From: Spirochaetaceae bacterium
Lineage (GTDB): Bacteria > Spirochaetota > Spirochaetia > Treponematales > Treponemataceae
DNA: 41,121 nucleotides
NCBI GenBank assembly: GCA_017622235.1
Contig: JAGARN010000012.1
Location: forward strand, 1 to 41,121
Direction: 5' to 3'
Shown here: positions 13,860-21,865 of the stretch, in pieces
Position numbering within the stretch: position 1 is the stretch's first letter
How the letters are laid out: each line of letters opens with the position of its first letter
Program-made: the position numbers and the translations under genes
Notes under the pieces: model-generated
Database searches by the model: none
What the model was told of the DNA's origin: nothing
Seen by the model: the letters and a program-made list of their open reading frames with translations, nothing else

Positions 13860-15149
13860 TTATATTTCGTTATAAACTTTTTCTACTTGCAAACGATTTT
13901 CCAGAAAAATATCCACTAAGAGAGGATCGAAATCAACACCTTTACCTTTTTCGATAATTTCAAAGCAAATATCTAGTGGCATTGCATCCCTATAACATCT
14001 TTTTTGCGAAATTGCATCAAAAACATCGGCAACTGCCATAATTCTTGCCGACAAAGGAATCTCTTTTTCTTTTAATCCCTTAGGATAGCCTTTACCATTC
14101 CATTTTTCATGATGATATAACGCTACCTCATATGCCATTTTCATAAATTCCTCATTACCGTGCTTTCCAAAAGTTTCTTTAATTATTTTTGCTCCATTTT
14201 CAGAATGTTTTTTCATTTCGAAATATTCTTCATCAGTCAATTTATCCGGTTTTTGTAGAATAGCATCAGGAGTAGCAATTTTTCCAATATCATGAAGAGG
14301 AGCTGTCATTTCTAAATTATTCATAAAATCTTTGGTTAGTAAATCTTTGTAGTACTTTCTTGAACGAAGCTCATCAACTAGAAGTTTTACATACGCTGTA
14401 GTTCGCTTAATATGACCACCTGTATTGTTATCTCTATTTTCTACCAACGTTGCAAAATCAACTACAGTGTTTTTATTGAACTCTGTTAATTTTTTTACGG
14501 CAGGTTCTTCATGATTCAGATAAATTCCTAAAACAAAAATTACAGGAACGATTGAAGTAATCAAAATCTCTGGATAAAGATACTGAACAATAAGAACACA
14601 CATTGAAGTCCCTAAATAAACAATAATCGTCATTCGTTTTCTTTTTTCAACAAATTTCCAACCACGAAAAAAAGTTGCAACAGTAAGCATAAAATATAAA
14701 ATTACAATTACATAACAAGACGTAGAGGAAATTCCAACCGAATAATTGGAAATATAACCCTGAACAAATTCCGTTTTTTCTATAAATAAAATACTTACAA
14801 TTATGCTTAAGAAAAAAGGGAAGAAAAAAAGTATTTTTTTCCACAGTTCCGAAGGAAATTCATCTGTAATTGAAAGAATATACAAAAACATTAAAAAAAC
14901 AATCGTTTCTATACTTAAATAAAAACATAAATGTAAAACAAGATTTAATTTATAATTTACCCAATCTAAATAATTAACAGTGTAGGCTGTGATTCCATCA
15001 AAAAGTATAAATAAGATGGCGGTAATATAAATTGCCGTAAAAAGTGAATAATTTCTTTTATTTTTTTTTACACCATTTTCTTTTAGGTAAATAAAAACAA
15101 TAAAGAAAACAACAGCTAAACATCCCATTTGAAGTTTAAAATATTCCAT
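13860..15149 (-). CDS. Membrane HD-GYP domain protein (putative cyclic-di-GMP phosphodiesterase)
   Basis: The protein has 429 residues from the ATG at 15149. I prefer this to the codon at 15185 because a promoter -10 box ends 6 nt before it. The N-terminal half has about seven transmembrane helices (to around residue 210). The cytoplasmic C-terminal half is an HD-GYP domain, with LHDIGKIATPD near residue 287, HHEKWNGKGYPKGL near 350 and the helix ARIMAVADVFDAISQKRCYR. HD-GYP enzymes hydrolyse cyclic di-GMP, and the metal ligands visible here appear complete. The membrane part probably senses a signal. Its promoter lies back to back with the GH13 promoter and the TetR-type operators. Confidence 0.9.
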   Translation of the reverse strand: MEYFKLQMGCLAVVFFIVFIYLKENGVKKNKRNYSLFTAIYITAILFILFDGITAYTVNYLDWVNYKLNLVLHLCFYLSIETIVFLMFLYILSITDEFPSELWKKILFFFPFFLSIIVSILFIEKTEFVQGYISNYSVGISSTSCYVIVILYFMLTVATFFRGWKFVEKRKRMTIIVYLGTSMCVLIVQYLYPEILITSIVPVIFVLGIYLNHEEPAVKKLTEFNKNTVVDFATLVENRDNNTGGHIKRTTAYVKLLVDELRSRKYYKDLLTKDFMNNLEMTAPLHDIGKIATPDAILQKPDKLTDEEYFEMKKHSENGAKIIKETFGKHGNEEFMKMAYEVALYHHEKWNGKGYPKGLKEKEIPLSARIMAVADVFDAISQKRCYRDAMPLDICFEIIEKGKGVDFDPLLVDIFLENRLQVEKVYNEI

Positions 15150-15155
15150 GTAGGA

Positions 15156-15185
15156 ATTGTAACACGAAATACTACATTTAAACAA
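15156..15185 (-). promoter_or_regulatory. Leaderless-type promoter of the HD-GYP gene
   Basis: TTGTTT (15180-15185) and TACAAT (15156-15161) with an 18-bp spacer on the minus strand. The -10 box ends 6 nt before the ATG, and no Shine-Dalgarno is present. Confidence 0.5.
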
Positions 15186-15202
15186 ATTTTTTTTTTACAC
15201 CC

Positions 15203-15231
15203 TTGACATTTTATATACCGTTTGGTATATA
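15203..15231 (+). promoter_or_regulatory. Promoter of the GH13 amylase gene
   Basis: Consensus TTGACA (15203-15208), a 17-bp spacer and TATATA (15226-15231). The first TetR-type palindrome covers the spacer and the -10 box, so binding would block RNA polymerase. Confidence 0.75.
15212..15231. promoter_or_regulatory. TetR-type operator 1
   Basis: TATATACC-GTTT-GGTATATA has perfect 8-bp arms. The TACC-N4-GGTA core recurs at 15250 and in the tetR promoter at 17338. Confidence 0.75.
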
Positions 15232-15246
15232 TATTTTTGTCGAATT

Positions 15247-15264
15247 ATGTACCGTTCGGTATAT
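15247..15264. promoter_or_regulatory. TetR-type operator 2
   Basis: The core TACC-GTTC-GGTA (15250-15261) lies 38 bp from operator 1, in the leader of the amylase mRNA. Confidence 0.7.
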
Positions 15265-15293
15265 AAAACAGACATCACTTCAAGAGGTTTTTT

Positions 15294-16652
15294 ATGAACA
15301 CACTTTTTTCTGACAAATTTTTTTACCACATTTATCCTTTGGGGCTTTGTGGCTGCCCAAAAGGCAACGATTTTTCCTGTTCTGCTGGCAACGCCTTTGA
15401 AAAACTTGCTGCTGAACTGGATAGAATAAAAAGCCTTGGTGTGAACGCCCTTTACATAGGGCCCGTTTTTGAGTCCACCGCCCACGGCTACGACACCTTG
15501 GATTATTTCCACGTGGACCGCCGCCTTGGAAACAACGAAAGTTTTGCCGCTTTTTGCAAGGAGTGCCATAACCGGGGAGTCGCCGTGGTTTTGGACGGAG
15601 TTTTCAATCACACGGGGCGGCACTTTTTTGCTTTCAAAGATTTGCAGCAAAACGGCTGGAATTCTTCTTACAAGGATTGGTATTTGAATGTGGATTTTAG
15701 CCGGAAAAGTTGCCTTGGGGACAATTTTGATTACGAAGGCTGGGCAGGCTGCAAGGATTTGGTGAAACTGAACCTTGAAAATCAACAGGTAAGGAACTAT
15801 CTTTTTGCAGCGGTGGATTTTTGGATTGACACATTCAAGATTGACGGACTTCGATTAGACGCAGCAGACGTGATTTCCAAGGATTTTTTAGATGCCCTGA
15901 GCGACCACTGCAAAAACAAAAAGCCTGGGTTTTGGCTAATGGGTGAAGTTGTTCATGGGGATTACAACGATTGGGCAAGACCCGGCAGATTGGATTCTGT
16001 GACAAACTACCAGATTTACAAGGCGTTGTGGTCGGCACTGAACGACAAGAACCTGTTCGAGCTTTCCTACAACTTGAACCGGGAATTTGGGGAAAACGGC
16101 ATTTACAAAAACTTTTTGCCCTACAATTTTTTGGACAATCACGACGTAAACCGAATTGCAAGCACCTTAAAAACGCAGGAGCATTTGTTTTTGCTTTATG
16201 CCCTGTTCTTTTTAATTCCGGGAATCCCTTCGATTTATTACGCAAGCGAACTTGGAGTCCGTGGCAAGCGTGGAAGCCACGGAGACTTTGAACTACGTCC
16301 AAGCCTGCCGCCATTTTCTGCTGTTCCTGATTTTGCCCAACCTCTTGTGGATTCTGACTCTCTATGCAAGGTGATTTGTCAGTTCTCAAGGATTCGGCAA
16401 AGTCAAGTTGCCCTGCAGCTTGGCAGCTACAAAGAGCTTTCCGTGACAAACGAAACCTTCGCTTTTGAAAGAAGCTACGGCAACGAAAAAATCCTTGTGG
16501 CAGTAAATGCTTCTGGGCAGGGAAAAGAGGTTTGCATTGGAAAAAACTACCTTGGACACGGAAAAGACCTTTTGACCGGGGAAAACCTGCACTTTGGGGA
16601 AAAGGTTTTTGTGCCGGAAAATTGGGTTTTTGTGGGGAAGGTCAACTCCTAG
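15294..16652 (+). CDS. GH13 alpha-amylase family glycosidase
   Basis: This 452-residue cytoplasmic enzyme (no signal peptide) has a (beta/alpha)8 barrel with all GH13 motifs. These are VVLDGVFNHTG near residue 100, GLRLDAAD with the nucleophile Asp near 188, GEV with the acid/base Glu near 218, and LDNHDVNR with the third Asp near 283. IPSIYYASELG and a C-terminal beta domain follow. It should cleave or transfer alpha-glucosyl units of maltodextrin or glycogen; the exact specificity cannot be read. GAGG precedes the ATG. The gene is transcribed from a consensus promoter with two TetR-type operators and converges on tetR. Confidence 0.92.
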   Translation: MNTLFSDKFFYHIYPLGLCGCPKGNDFSCSAGNAFEKLAAELDRIKSLGVNALYIGPVFESTAHGYDTLDYFHVDRRLGNNESFAAFCKECHNRGVAVVLDGVFNHTGRHFFAFKDLQQNGWNSSYKDWYLNVDFSRKSCLGDNFDYEGWAGCKDLVKLNLENQQVRNYLFAAVDFWIDTFKIDGLRLDAADVISKDFLDALSDHCKNKKPGFWLMGEVVHGDYNDWARPGRLDSVTNYQIYKALWSALNDKNLFELSYNLNREFGENGIYKNFLPYNFLDNHDVNRIASTLKTQEHLFLLYALFFLIPGIPSIYYASELGVRGKRGSHGDFELRPSLPPFSAVPDFAQPLVDSDSLCKVICQFSRIRQSQVALQLGSYKELSVTNETFAFERSYGNEKILVAVNASGQGKEVCIGKNYLGHGKDLLTGENLHFGEKVFVPENWVFVGKVNS

Positions 16653-16743
16653 GGCGTTCCCTAAATCACATAAATTCCTTCTTGAATTTTTGGGTGACCA
16701 TAAAACCTCATGGAATATTTTGCATATCTGTTTATTTTTTACG

Positions 16744-17325
16744 TTATCCGGCCGCAACACCATAGACAAAGCTGTGTATAACAGAAAAACTCATTGAGTT
16801 ATTTTTTTCCAAGCGATCTTGAATTATGTCCAAGGCAACAGCCTGTGAGGTTTGCAAAAAAATCCTGCTGAACAAGATTTCTTTTCCCCTCATGTTCCCA
16901 ATCTCATTGGAAGAGTTTAGGAAAAAGTCGGTCATAAGGTTCTGAATTTTCGCATAAAACGGCTCGTAAAGTTTCCATGCCTCAGAGTCGCCAGAAGCAG
17001 CCTTCAATGTGCAGTGCAGCCTGTAAAAATCAGGGTTTGCCTTTGCAAAGTCTATTGTTGATTCTAAGATTTTTGTAAGGCTTCCCACAAAATCCCCGGT
17101 GTAGTTAGAAGCAGATTGCAAAGCCTTCAAAAATGCAGAGCCTTTTTCCTCTATGATTGCAGACAAAAGCCCGGTTTTGCTTCCAAAATAATAGTACAAA
17201 GTTGGCTTTGTGATTTGGGATTCATTGCAAATTTCTTGAACCCCAACCCCGTCATAGCCTTTGGCTGCAAAAAGTTTTGTTGCACTGTTCAATATCAGTT
17301 CTCTTGTTTCCGAACTCTTTTCCAT
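16744..17325 (-). CDS. TetR/AcrR family transcriptional repressor
   Basis: The protein has 193 residues. The N-terminal helix-turn-helix (residues 9-55) reads ILNSATKLFAAKGYDGVGVQEIC and then ITKPTLYYYFGSKTGLL, the classic TetR signature. The C-terminal ligand-binding domain is helical and its ligand is unknown. A palindrome TACC-GATT-GGTA sits in its own promoter and the same core appears twice before the GH13 gene, so it probably represses itself and the amylase. A sugar-related ligand is a reasonable guess. TATAAT ends 6 nt before the ATG and no ribosome-binding site is seen. Confidence 0.92.
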   Translation of the reverse strand: MEKSSETRELILNSATKLFAAKGYDGVGVQEICNESQITKPTLYYYFGSKTGLLSAIIEEKGSAFLKALQSASNYTGDFVGSLTKILESTIDFAKANPDFYRLHCTLKAASGDSEAWKLYEPFYAKIQNLMTDFFLNSSNEIGNMRGKEILFSRIFLQTSQAVALDIIQDRLEKNNSMSFSVIHSFVYGVAAG

Positions 17326-17331
17326 GGACTA

Positions 17332-17361
17332 ATTATATACCGATTGGTAAGTCTGTGGCAA
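17332..17361 (-). promoter_or_regulatory. tetR promoter (leaderless type) with operator 3
   Basis: TTGCCA (17356-17361), an 18-bp spacer and TATAAT (17332-17337) on the minus strand, ending 6 nt before the ATG. The operator core TACC-GATT-GGTA (17338-17349) lies inside the spacer, fitting autorepression. Confidence 0.65.
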
Positions 17362-17391
17362 GTGGATGACTTGCCATAAAGATGTGAATGA

Positions 17392-17736
17392 TTAGTATCT
17401 TGAAAGTATTTCTTTGATTTTTGAGTTGACCTCTGTAGTTAATTCAAGTGAAAGCTGCTCTTTTTTTACTATGGAAAGTTTATCTTCTATATTGACGGCG
17501 TGTTTTTTGTTGGAAGGTTCAAAAGCATCTTCCTCATATAAAAGACACCAAGGAGACACTCCTAGAACGTCCGAAATTTTTTCCATCATTTCTGGAGAAG
17601 GAAATTTTTTCCCCGTCTCTATTTCACCAACATAATTTGAAGAAGTTTCGCACATTTCCGCCAGTTTCATCTGCGATATTTGTGCTTGCTTTCTGTAATA
17701 TTTGAAATTCCGTGCGAACAGTTCCCGTAAATTCAT
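17392..17736 (-). CDS. XRE-family helix-turn-helix regulator
   Basis: This 114-residue DNA-binding protein has an N-terminal XRE/Cro domain (residues 6-62): FKYYRKQAQISQMKLAEMCETSSNYVGEIETGKKFPSPEMMEKISDVLGV. A short charged helical tail follows. It is divergent from a small lipoprotein gene, and the region between them contains two direct repeats CTTTAARCATGGTAT, a plausible binding site. No Shine-Dalgarno is seen before the ATG. A weak -10 box (TAGCAT) ends 6 nt upstream, 18 bp after TTGTCA, again a leaderless arrangement. Confidence 0.88.
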   Translation of the reverse strand: MNLRELFARNFKYYRKQAQISQMKLAEMCETSSNYVGEIETGKKFPSPEMMEKISDVLGVSPWCLLYEEDAFEPSNKKHAVNIEDKLSIVKKEQLSLELTTEVNSKIKEILSRY

Positions 17737-17742
17737 AATTCC

Positions 17743-17772
17743 ATGCTATCAGCAGGTGCTTTTGGTTGACAA
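17743..17772 (-). promoter_or_regulatory. Leaderless-type promoter of the XRE regulator
   Basis: TTGTCA (17767-17772) and TAGCAT (17743-17748), 18 bp apart, with 6 nt to the ATG. Its -35 box overlaps the -35 box of the divergent lipoprotein promoter within the palindrome 17762-17776. Confidence 0.4.
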
Positions 17773-17823
17773 CCAACTTTAAACATGGTATGTTCTATTT
17801 AACACACGCTTTAAGCATGGTAT
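17762..17823 (+). promoter_or_regulatory. Divergent promoter with palindrome and two direct repeats
   Basis: TTGACA (17766-17771), a 17-bp spacer and TATGTT (17789-17794) drive the lipoprotein gene. The -35 lies in the palindrome TTGGTTG-A-CAACCAA. The direct repeats CTTTAAACATGGTAT (17777) and CTTTAAGCATGGTAT (17809) start 32 bp apart, about three helical turns, and flank the transcription start. This is a likely XRE binding region. Confidence 0.65.
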
Positions 17824-17842
17824 TTTTTATGGAGGTATCAAA

Positions 17843-18175
17843 ATGAAAAAAGCAATTTTTGTTGCAACTTTGGTCATGCTCTTGTCTTTGACAATGGCAT
17901 TTACAGGATGTGCTCAAGAGGCAGAATCAAGCAATCCCTTTGTAGGTAGATGGATTCATTTTTATTCAGACGGAGGTTATCTTATATTGGACTTTTCAGA
18001 TACTACATATTCGCTAACAGAAAGATACGACGAGGAACAAGAAGTAGAGGATTCAGGAACTTACACTTATAGTGGAGATGAAGCAATCCTGACATCAGAT
18101 TACGGAGGAACATCAAAAGCAACAATAAGTAACGGCAAACTTTCGTGGGATGGTGCTGTTTACAATAAACAATAA
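17843..18175 (+). CDS. Small lipoprotein
   Basis: This 110-residue lipoprotein has the signal MKKAIFVATLVMLLSLTMAFTGC, with the lipobox FTGC. The mature part (NPFVGRWIHFYSDGGYLILDFSDTTYSLTERYD, then SGTYTYSGDEAILTSDYGGTSKATISNGKLSWDG) reads like a small lipocalin-like beta-barrel of the kind common in treponemal lipoproteins. No enzymatic function is evident. GGAGG precedes the ATG. Control by the divergent XRE regulator is likely from the promoter layout. Confidence 0.8.
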   Translation: MKKAIFVATLVMLLSLTMAFTGCAQEAESSNPFVGRWIHFYSDGGYLILDFSDTTYSLTERYDEEQEVEDSGTYTYSGDEAILTSDYGGTSKATISNGKLSWDGAVYNKQ

Positions 18176-18221
18176 GCCTAATTGATGTGAAATTGTATAT
18201 TTGATTAACTTTGTGATGAAT

Positions 18222-18812
18222 TTAAACTATTTGTTTTTTAAAAATATATGTTTCAAATAGTTTATTTTCATCATTAAATTTTTTATAAGTTGACTCTTCC
18301 AGTAGAGTAAAACCATTTTTTATATACCATTGCCAATTACATTCGCAATCTGTCCATAGATACATATTTTTATAACCAGAAGATTTTAATAATTGCCAAA
18401 CTTCTTCATAGAGGATTTTCCCACTACCCTTTTGCAAGCCAACAAAAAGCGACAGCTTTATATCATCATTATTCATTAAATGATGAACTTTTGAATCCAT
18501 TAACGAAAGATACTCAGCACAAAGTTTTAATCTTTCTTTTTCTTCCTCATCAAAATTTGCTGAAGTTTCAGAGAACCACTGTTCAAAATTATTTTTATCA
18601 TAGGGTCGCTGAAGAAACATTGCCGAACAAAGCCGATTTCCTTCCATAATTTGAAAAGCAAAATCATTCTCAAAATAATTATTGCGTAAAATTGTTTCTG
18701 CATAGATGTTCCTAAAAGAATCTTCCCATCCAGAAAAAGTCCACATAGGTTTTACAAAATCAAGAATTTGAGAAATATTAGTTATGTTGAATGATTTAAC
18801 ATTTTGTGGCAT
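18222..18812 (-). CDS. GNAT family N-acetyltransferase
   Basis: The protein has 196 residues from the ATG at 18812; the TTG at 18821 would overlap the promoter leader. KLSLFVGLQKGSGKILYEEVWQLLKSSGYKNMYLWTDCECNWQWYIKNGFTLLEE (about residues 121-175) is the acetyl-CoA binding core of GNAT enzymes, with the QKGSGKILYEE loop. The N-terminal part is variable and the acceptor is unknown. The divergent gene is an S41 protease, with no clear functional link. TATAAT ends 9 nt before the ATG, with TTGCAA 17 bp further upstream and no Shine-Dalgarno. Confidence 0.8.
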   Translation of the reverse strand: MPQNVKSFNITNISQILDFVKPMWTFSGWEDSFRNIYAETILRNNYFENDFAFQIMEGNRLCSAMFLQRPYDKNNFEQWFSETSANFDEEEKERLKLCAEYLSLMDSKVHHLMNNDDIKLSLFVGLQKGSGKILYEEVWQLLKSSGYKNMYLWTDCECNWQWYIKNGFTLLEESTYKKFNDENKLFETYIFKKQIV

Positions 18813-18821
18813 AATGTCCAA

Positions 18822-18850
18822 ATTATATAAAATATTGCAAAGAATTGCAA
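18822..18850 (-). promoter_or_regulatory. Near-leaderless promoter of the GNAT gene
   Basis: TTGCAA (18845-18850), a 17-bp spacer and a perfect TATAAT (18822-18827), with 9 nt to the ATG. The predicted leader is only 2-3 nt. Confidence 0.55.
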
Positions 18851-18860
18851 AAGAGGTTCT

Positions 18861-20282
18861 ATGAAAAGAAAAATCATATTATTTATTATTGTTTTTTTCC
18901 TCTCTATATTTCTTATTGGATTTATTCTTTGGGAAACTGTTTTTAATCCCCACCGTGGAGTGGTGAAAAACTTTGAAAATTCAGTTTCTTTATCAACAAA
19001 ATTAACAAAAGAAGAAGCTTTAAAAGACTTGGACTTTGTTTATGCAAAACTAAAAGAAAGACATCCAATTTGGCTTGAAAAAACAGAAGAAGCAATCCAA
19101 ATACAAAAATTAATTGCTACAGAATATCAAAATAAAAAAGAATTCTTTGCCACAAAAGAATTCTTTACTGTGACAGAATTGTATCAGCAAGTTTCAGAAA
19201 TCTTAGCATTAATGAAAGACGGTCACACAAGATGCAGTGTTTATACAAACGAATTATTGGCTGTTGACGATTTCACACCTTTATTTGCCTTTGGAAATCC
19301 AGTTGCTATTAACGGAACTGATATAAACCAACTTTATGAAGTATTCAAAACTCGTTTTTCTTACGAAGTTGATATTTCCATAAAAAATTCTTTCTTTTCA
19401 AGTTATGTTTTTAGAAATGACATTCTTGCTCTAATCGGTATAGACACGACAAAACCTGTAACTTTCACTTACAATACAAAATTTGGATTTGAAGGTTTTA
19501 CTCACAATTTAATTCCCCATTCAGAGTCATTTTATCCGTCAAAAGAGGATGTAATAGCATTTCTCCAAAGCAAAAATTATTCCCAAAAAGAAATTGATTC
19601 AATCTCTGATTCCACAATGGTAGAGTATTTGGCTCCAAACAAAGTTGAATCTGCAACTATTGAGGGAAATCCTCAGTCATGGATTTGGTACACCATTGAT
19701 TCAAAAAATGATGTTGCAATCTTTACATTCAAACAATGCAACTATAATGATGAATACATCGAAACTGTAAAAAAGTTTTTCGCTGACGTAAAAAAAACAA
19801 ATATCAACAATGTAGCGGTGGATTTAAGAGGAAACGGTGGCGGGAACTCAAATGTAGCAAATGAATTTATAAGACACTTAAACATAGATTCTTACAAAAT
19901 CTGGGATTGTGCTGTTAGAGCTGGTCCTATTTTAAAATACTACAGGAAAGGATATAACACTAATAAAAAATACGACACAAACTTTTCAGGGAATGTTTAC
20001 ATTTTAACAAACACTCAAACCTACAGTGCAGCCATGGATTTTGCCATGCTAATTCAAGACAACAACCTTGGAAAAATTGTTGGACAACCTTCTAGCAACA
20101 AACCTGAAAGTTATGGCGATATTTTATTTTTTCAGTTACCAAATTCTAAACTTCAACTTTGTATTTCTTTCAAAAAATGGTATCGAATCGATCAAACAAA
20201 AAAAGACTTACTAATTGAACCAGACATCCCTTGCCCCGCAAATGAAGCGGTTTCTGTTTTGTATGATTTAATAAAACTGTAA
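18861..20282 (+). CDS. S41 family peptidase (C-terminal processing protease-like)
   Basis: This 473-residue protein has an N-terminal membrane anchor (MKRKIILFIIVFFLSIFLIGFILWETVF). The C-terminal S41 catalytic domain shows VAVDLRGNGGGNSNVANEFIRHL (about residues 313-335), VYILTNTQTYSAAMDFAMLIQ with the likely catalytic Ser, and LGKIVGQPSSNKPESYGD. No PDZ domain is obvious; the region before it carries ALMKDGHTRCSVY, typical of tricorn/CPP-like S41 proteins. It would act on peptides or proteins in the periplasm. AGAGG precedes the ATG. Confidence 0.88.
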   Translation: MKRKIILFIIVFFLSIFLIGFILWETVFNPHRGVVKNFENSVSLSTKLTKEEALKDLDFVYAKLKERHPIWLEKTEEAIQIQKLIATEYQNKKEFFATKEFFTVTELYQQVSEILALMKDGHTRCSVYTNELLAVDDFTPLFAFGNPVAINGTDINQLYEVFKTRFSYEVDISIKNSFFSSYVFRNDILALIGIDTTKPVTFTYNTKFGFEGFTHNLIPHSESFYPSKEDVIAFLQSKNYSQKEIDSISDSTMVEYLAPNKVESATIEGNPQSWIWYTIDSKNDVAIFTFKQCNYNDEYIETVKKFFADVKKTNINNVAVDLRGNGGGNSNVANEFIRHLNIDSYKIWDCAVRAGPILKYYRKGYNTNKKYDTNFSGNVYILTNTQTYSAAMDFAMLIQDNNLGKIVGQPSSNKPESYGDILFFQLPNSKLQLCISFKKWYRIDQTKKDLLIEPDIPCPANEAVSVLYDLIKL

Positions 20283-20297
20283 TTTTTTTTATTTACA

Positions 20298-20332
20298 AAA
20301 AACGCTCTGTAACAAAATTGCCACAGAGCGTT
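20298..20332 (-). terminator. Terminator, pgk side
   Basis: AACGCTCTGT (20301-20310) pairs perfectly with ACAGAGCGTT (20323-20332). The T-run is on the minus strand. It ends pgk transcription after the structured 20382-20492 region. Confidence 0.75.
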
Positions 20333-20381
20333 ATACTAATTACAAAATATGCTTAGCGTGATTCCAAACAAGGTCGCAAAT

Positions 20382-20452
20382 ACGTCCGGTCAAGGCACGC
20401 TTTGCTCAAGGCCTTGACTCGGCCGTTTTTAGGGTTTGTATTAAACCCTAAA
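20382..20452. repeat. Double-hairpin element, copy 3
   Basis: ACGTCCGGTCAAGGC pairs with GCCTTGACTCGGCCGT, followed by TTTTT; then TTTAGGGTTT pairs with AAACCCTAAA. The architecture is the same as at 7512 and 8325, with two compensatory base-pair changes in stem 1 and a largely different stem 2. On the plus strand it would terminate the S41 protease transcript. Confidence 0.75.
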
Positions 20453-20468
20453 TCAAAGATTTGCTTAC

Positions 20469-20492
20469 CGAGTTTTGCTAAAGCAAAACTCG
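20469..20492. repeat. Tight hairpin after pgk
   Basis: CGAGTTTTGC and GCAAAACTCG, with a 4-nt loop, lie 15 bp after the pgk stop. No T-run follows. It may stabilise the pgk mRNA 3' end. Confidence 0.55.
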
Positions 20493-20506
20493 CGTTTTAG
20501 TCGTCC

Positions 20507-21775
20507 TTATTTTGTTTCAAGGCATGCAATTCCTGGCAAAGTTTTTCCTTCAAGGAATTCCAAAGAAGCTCCACCACCTGTTGAAACGTGGCTCATTTTA
20601 TCTGCAAGGTTGAATTTGTTTACAGCTGCAACAGAGTCTCCACCACCAACTACAGACATAGCACCTTTAGCAGTAGCTTCTGCAACTAAGCGAGCAACTT
20701 TTTCTGTTCCTTTTGCAAATGCATCAAATTCAAATACACCAACTGGACCATTCCACACAATTGATTTTGCGTTAAGAATTGTGTCTGTGTAGATTTCGAT
20801 TGTTTTAGGACCAACATCCATGGCCATTAAATCAGCTGGAATGTCTGTTGAATCAATTGCAACTGGAGCTGCATCTGGACTAAATTCTGTAGCACCAACG
20901 TGGTCAACAGGAAGAATGATTTTAGCACCTTTTTCAGCAGCTTTTGCAAGAAGGTCTTTTGCTGTATCAATAAAATCATCTTCAACAAGTGATTTTCCAA
21001 CATTGTAACCTTGTGCTTTTAAGAATGTGTAAGCCATTCCACCACCAATTACTAATGCAGATGCATTTTTCAAAAGTGATTCCAAAACAGCGATTTTTGA
21101 AGAAACTTTTGCACCACCAATAATAGCAATCATTGGTTTTTCTGGGTTTGTTACCATTGGTTGGATGTATTTAACTTCTTTTTCCATCAAGAATCCGCCA
21201 ACTTTTGTTTCAACGAATTTTGCGATAGAAGCAGTTGATGCTTGGTCACGGTGAGCTGTACCAAAAGCGTCGTTTACGAAGATATCTCCGTAAGAAGCAA
21301 GTTCTTTTGCCATTGTGTCACGTTCAGCAGCATCTTTTGAAGTTTCTTCTTTGTGGAACCTTGTATTTTCCAACATTGCAACGCCACCTTCTGGTAAAGC
21401 GTCAATAGCTGCTTTTTGTCCAAGTGCATCTGGAAGGAATGTAACTTCTTTTCCAAGTTTTTCTGAGAAATATTTTACGACTGGAGCCATGCGGTTTTTA
21501 CCGTTGATGAATTTTTCTGAATCTTCATCTGTCCAAGTTTTTCCAGCTTTTTCTGCCTTTTCTTGTGCTTTTTTAACATCTTTTTTGGGATCTCCCAAGT
21601 GGCTCATCAAAACCAAACTCCGTGGAGACTGCTCTAAAATGTATTTAATAGTGGGTAATGCTGCCATGATACGAGTGTCATCCTGAACAACACCGTCTTT
21701 CATGGGTACGTTAAAATCAACACGCATAATGATGCGTTTGCCCTTCAAATCAATGTCCTTAACTGTCTTAATCAT
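20507..21775 (-). CDS. pgk: Phosphoglycerate kinase
   Basis: This 422-residue glycolytic enzyme transfers phosphate from 1,3-bisphosphoglycerate to ADP. The N-terminal RVDFNVPM (residues 18-25), LMSHLGDP, the nucleotide-binding [18 protein letters not shown] and the C-terminal [11 protein letters not shown] and [15 protein letters not shown] are all present. The length is slightly above the usual 390-415 because of a charged insert near residues 66-86. AAGGAG precedes the ATG. It is a single gene with a good promoter, divergent from uvrA. Confidence 0.98.
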   Translation of the reverse strand: MIKTVKDIDLKGKRIIMRVDFNVPMKDGVVQDDTRIMAALPTIKYILEQSPRSLVLMSHLGDPKKDVKKAQEKAEKAGKTWTDEDSEKFINGKNRMAPVVKYFSEKLGKEVTFLPDALGQKAAIDALPEGGVAMLENTRFHKEETSKDAAERDTMAKELASYGDIFVNDAFGTAHRDQASTASIAKFVETKVGGFLMEKEVKYIQPMVTNPEKPMIAIIGGAKVSSKIAVLESLLKNASALVIGGGMAYTFLKAQGYNVGKSLVEDDFIDTAKDLLAKAAEKGAKIILPVDHVGATEFSPDAAPVAIDSTDIPADLMAMDVGPKTIEIYTDTILNAKSIVWNGPVGVFEFDAFAKGTEKVARLVAEATAKGAMSVVGGGDSVAAVNKFNLADKMSHVSTGGGASLEFLEGKTLPGIACLETK

Positions 21776-21810
21776 TGTGGACTCCTTATGGAATACGATA
21801 TATTACTATA

Positions 21811-21839
21811 AATATATCAAAGCAAGTCTTTATGGTCAA
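21811..21839 (-). promoter_or_regulatory. pgk promoter
   Basis: TTGACC (21834-21839), a 17-bp spacer and TATATT (21811-21816) on the minus strand. The leader is about 30 nt with AAGGAG. Confidence 0.65.
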
Positions 21840-21865
21840 TCACAAGCCCCTATATTCAAAAAGGT

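Noticed and set aside
15195..15785. A 196-residue frame on the minus strand opposite the GH13 gene.
   Set aside because: It lies antisense to the clear GH13 enzyme, has no ribosome-binding site or family features, and is a by-product of codon composition.
15835..16449. A 204-residue frame antisense to the GH13 gene.
   Set aside because: It is Cys/Ser/Arg-rich low-complexity sequence overlapping a conserved enzyme on the other strand.
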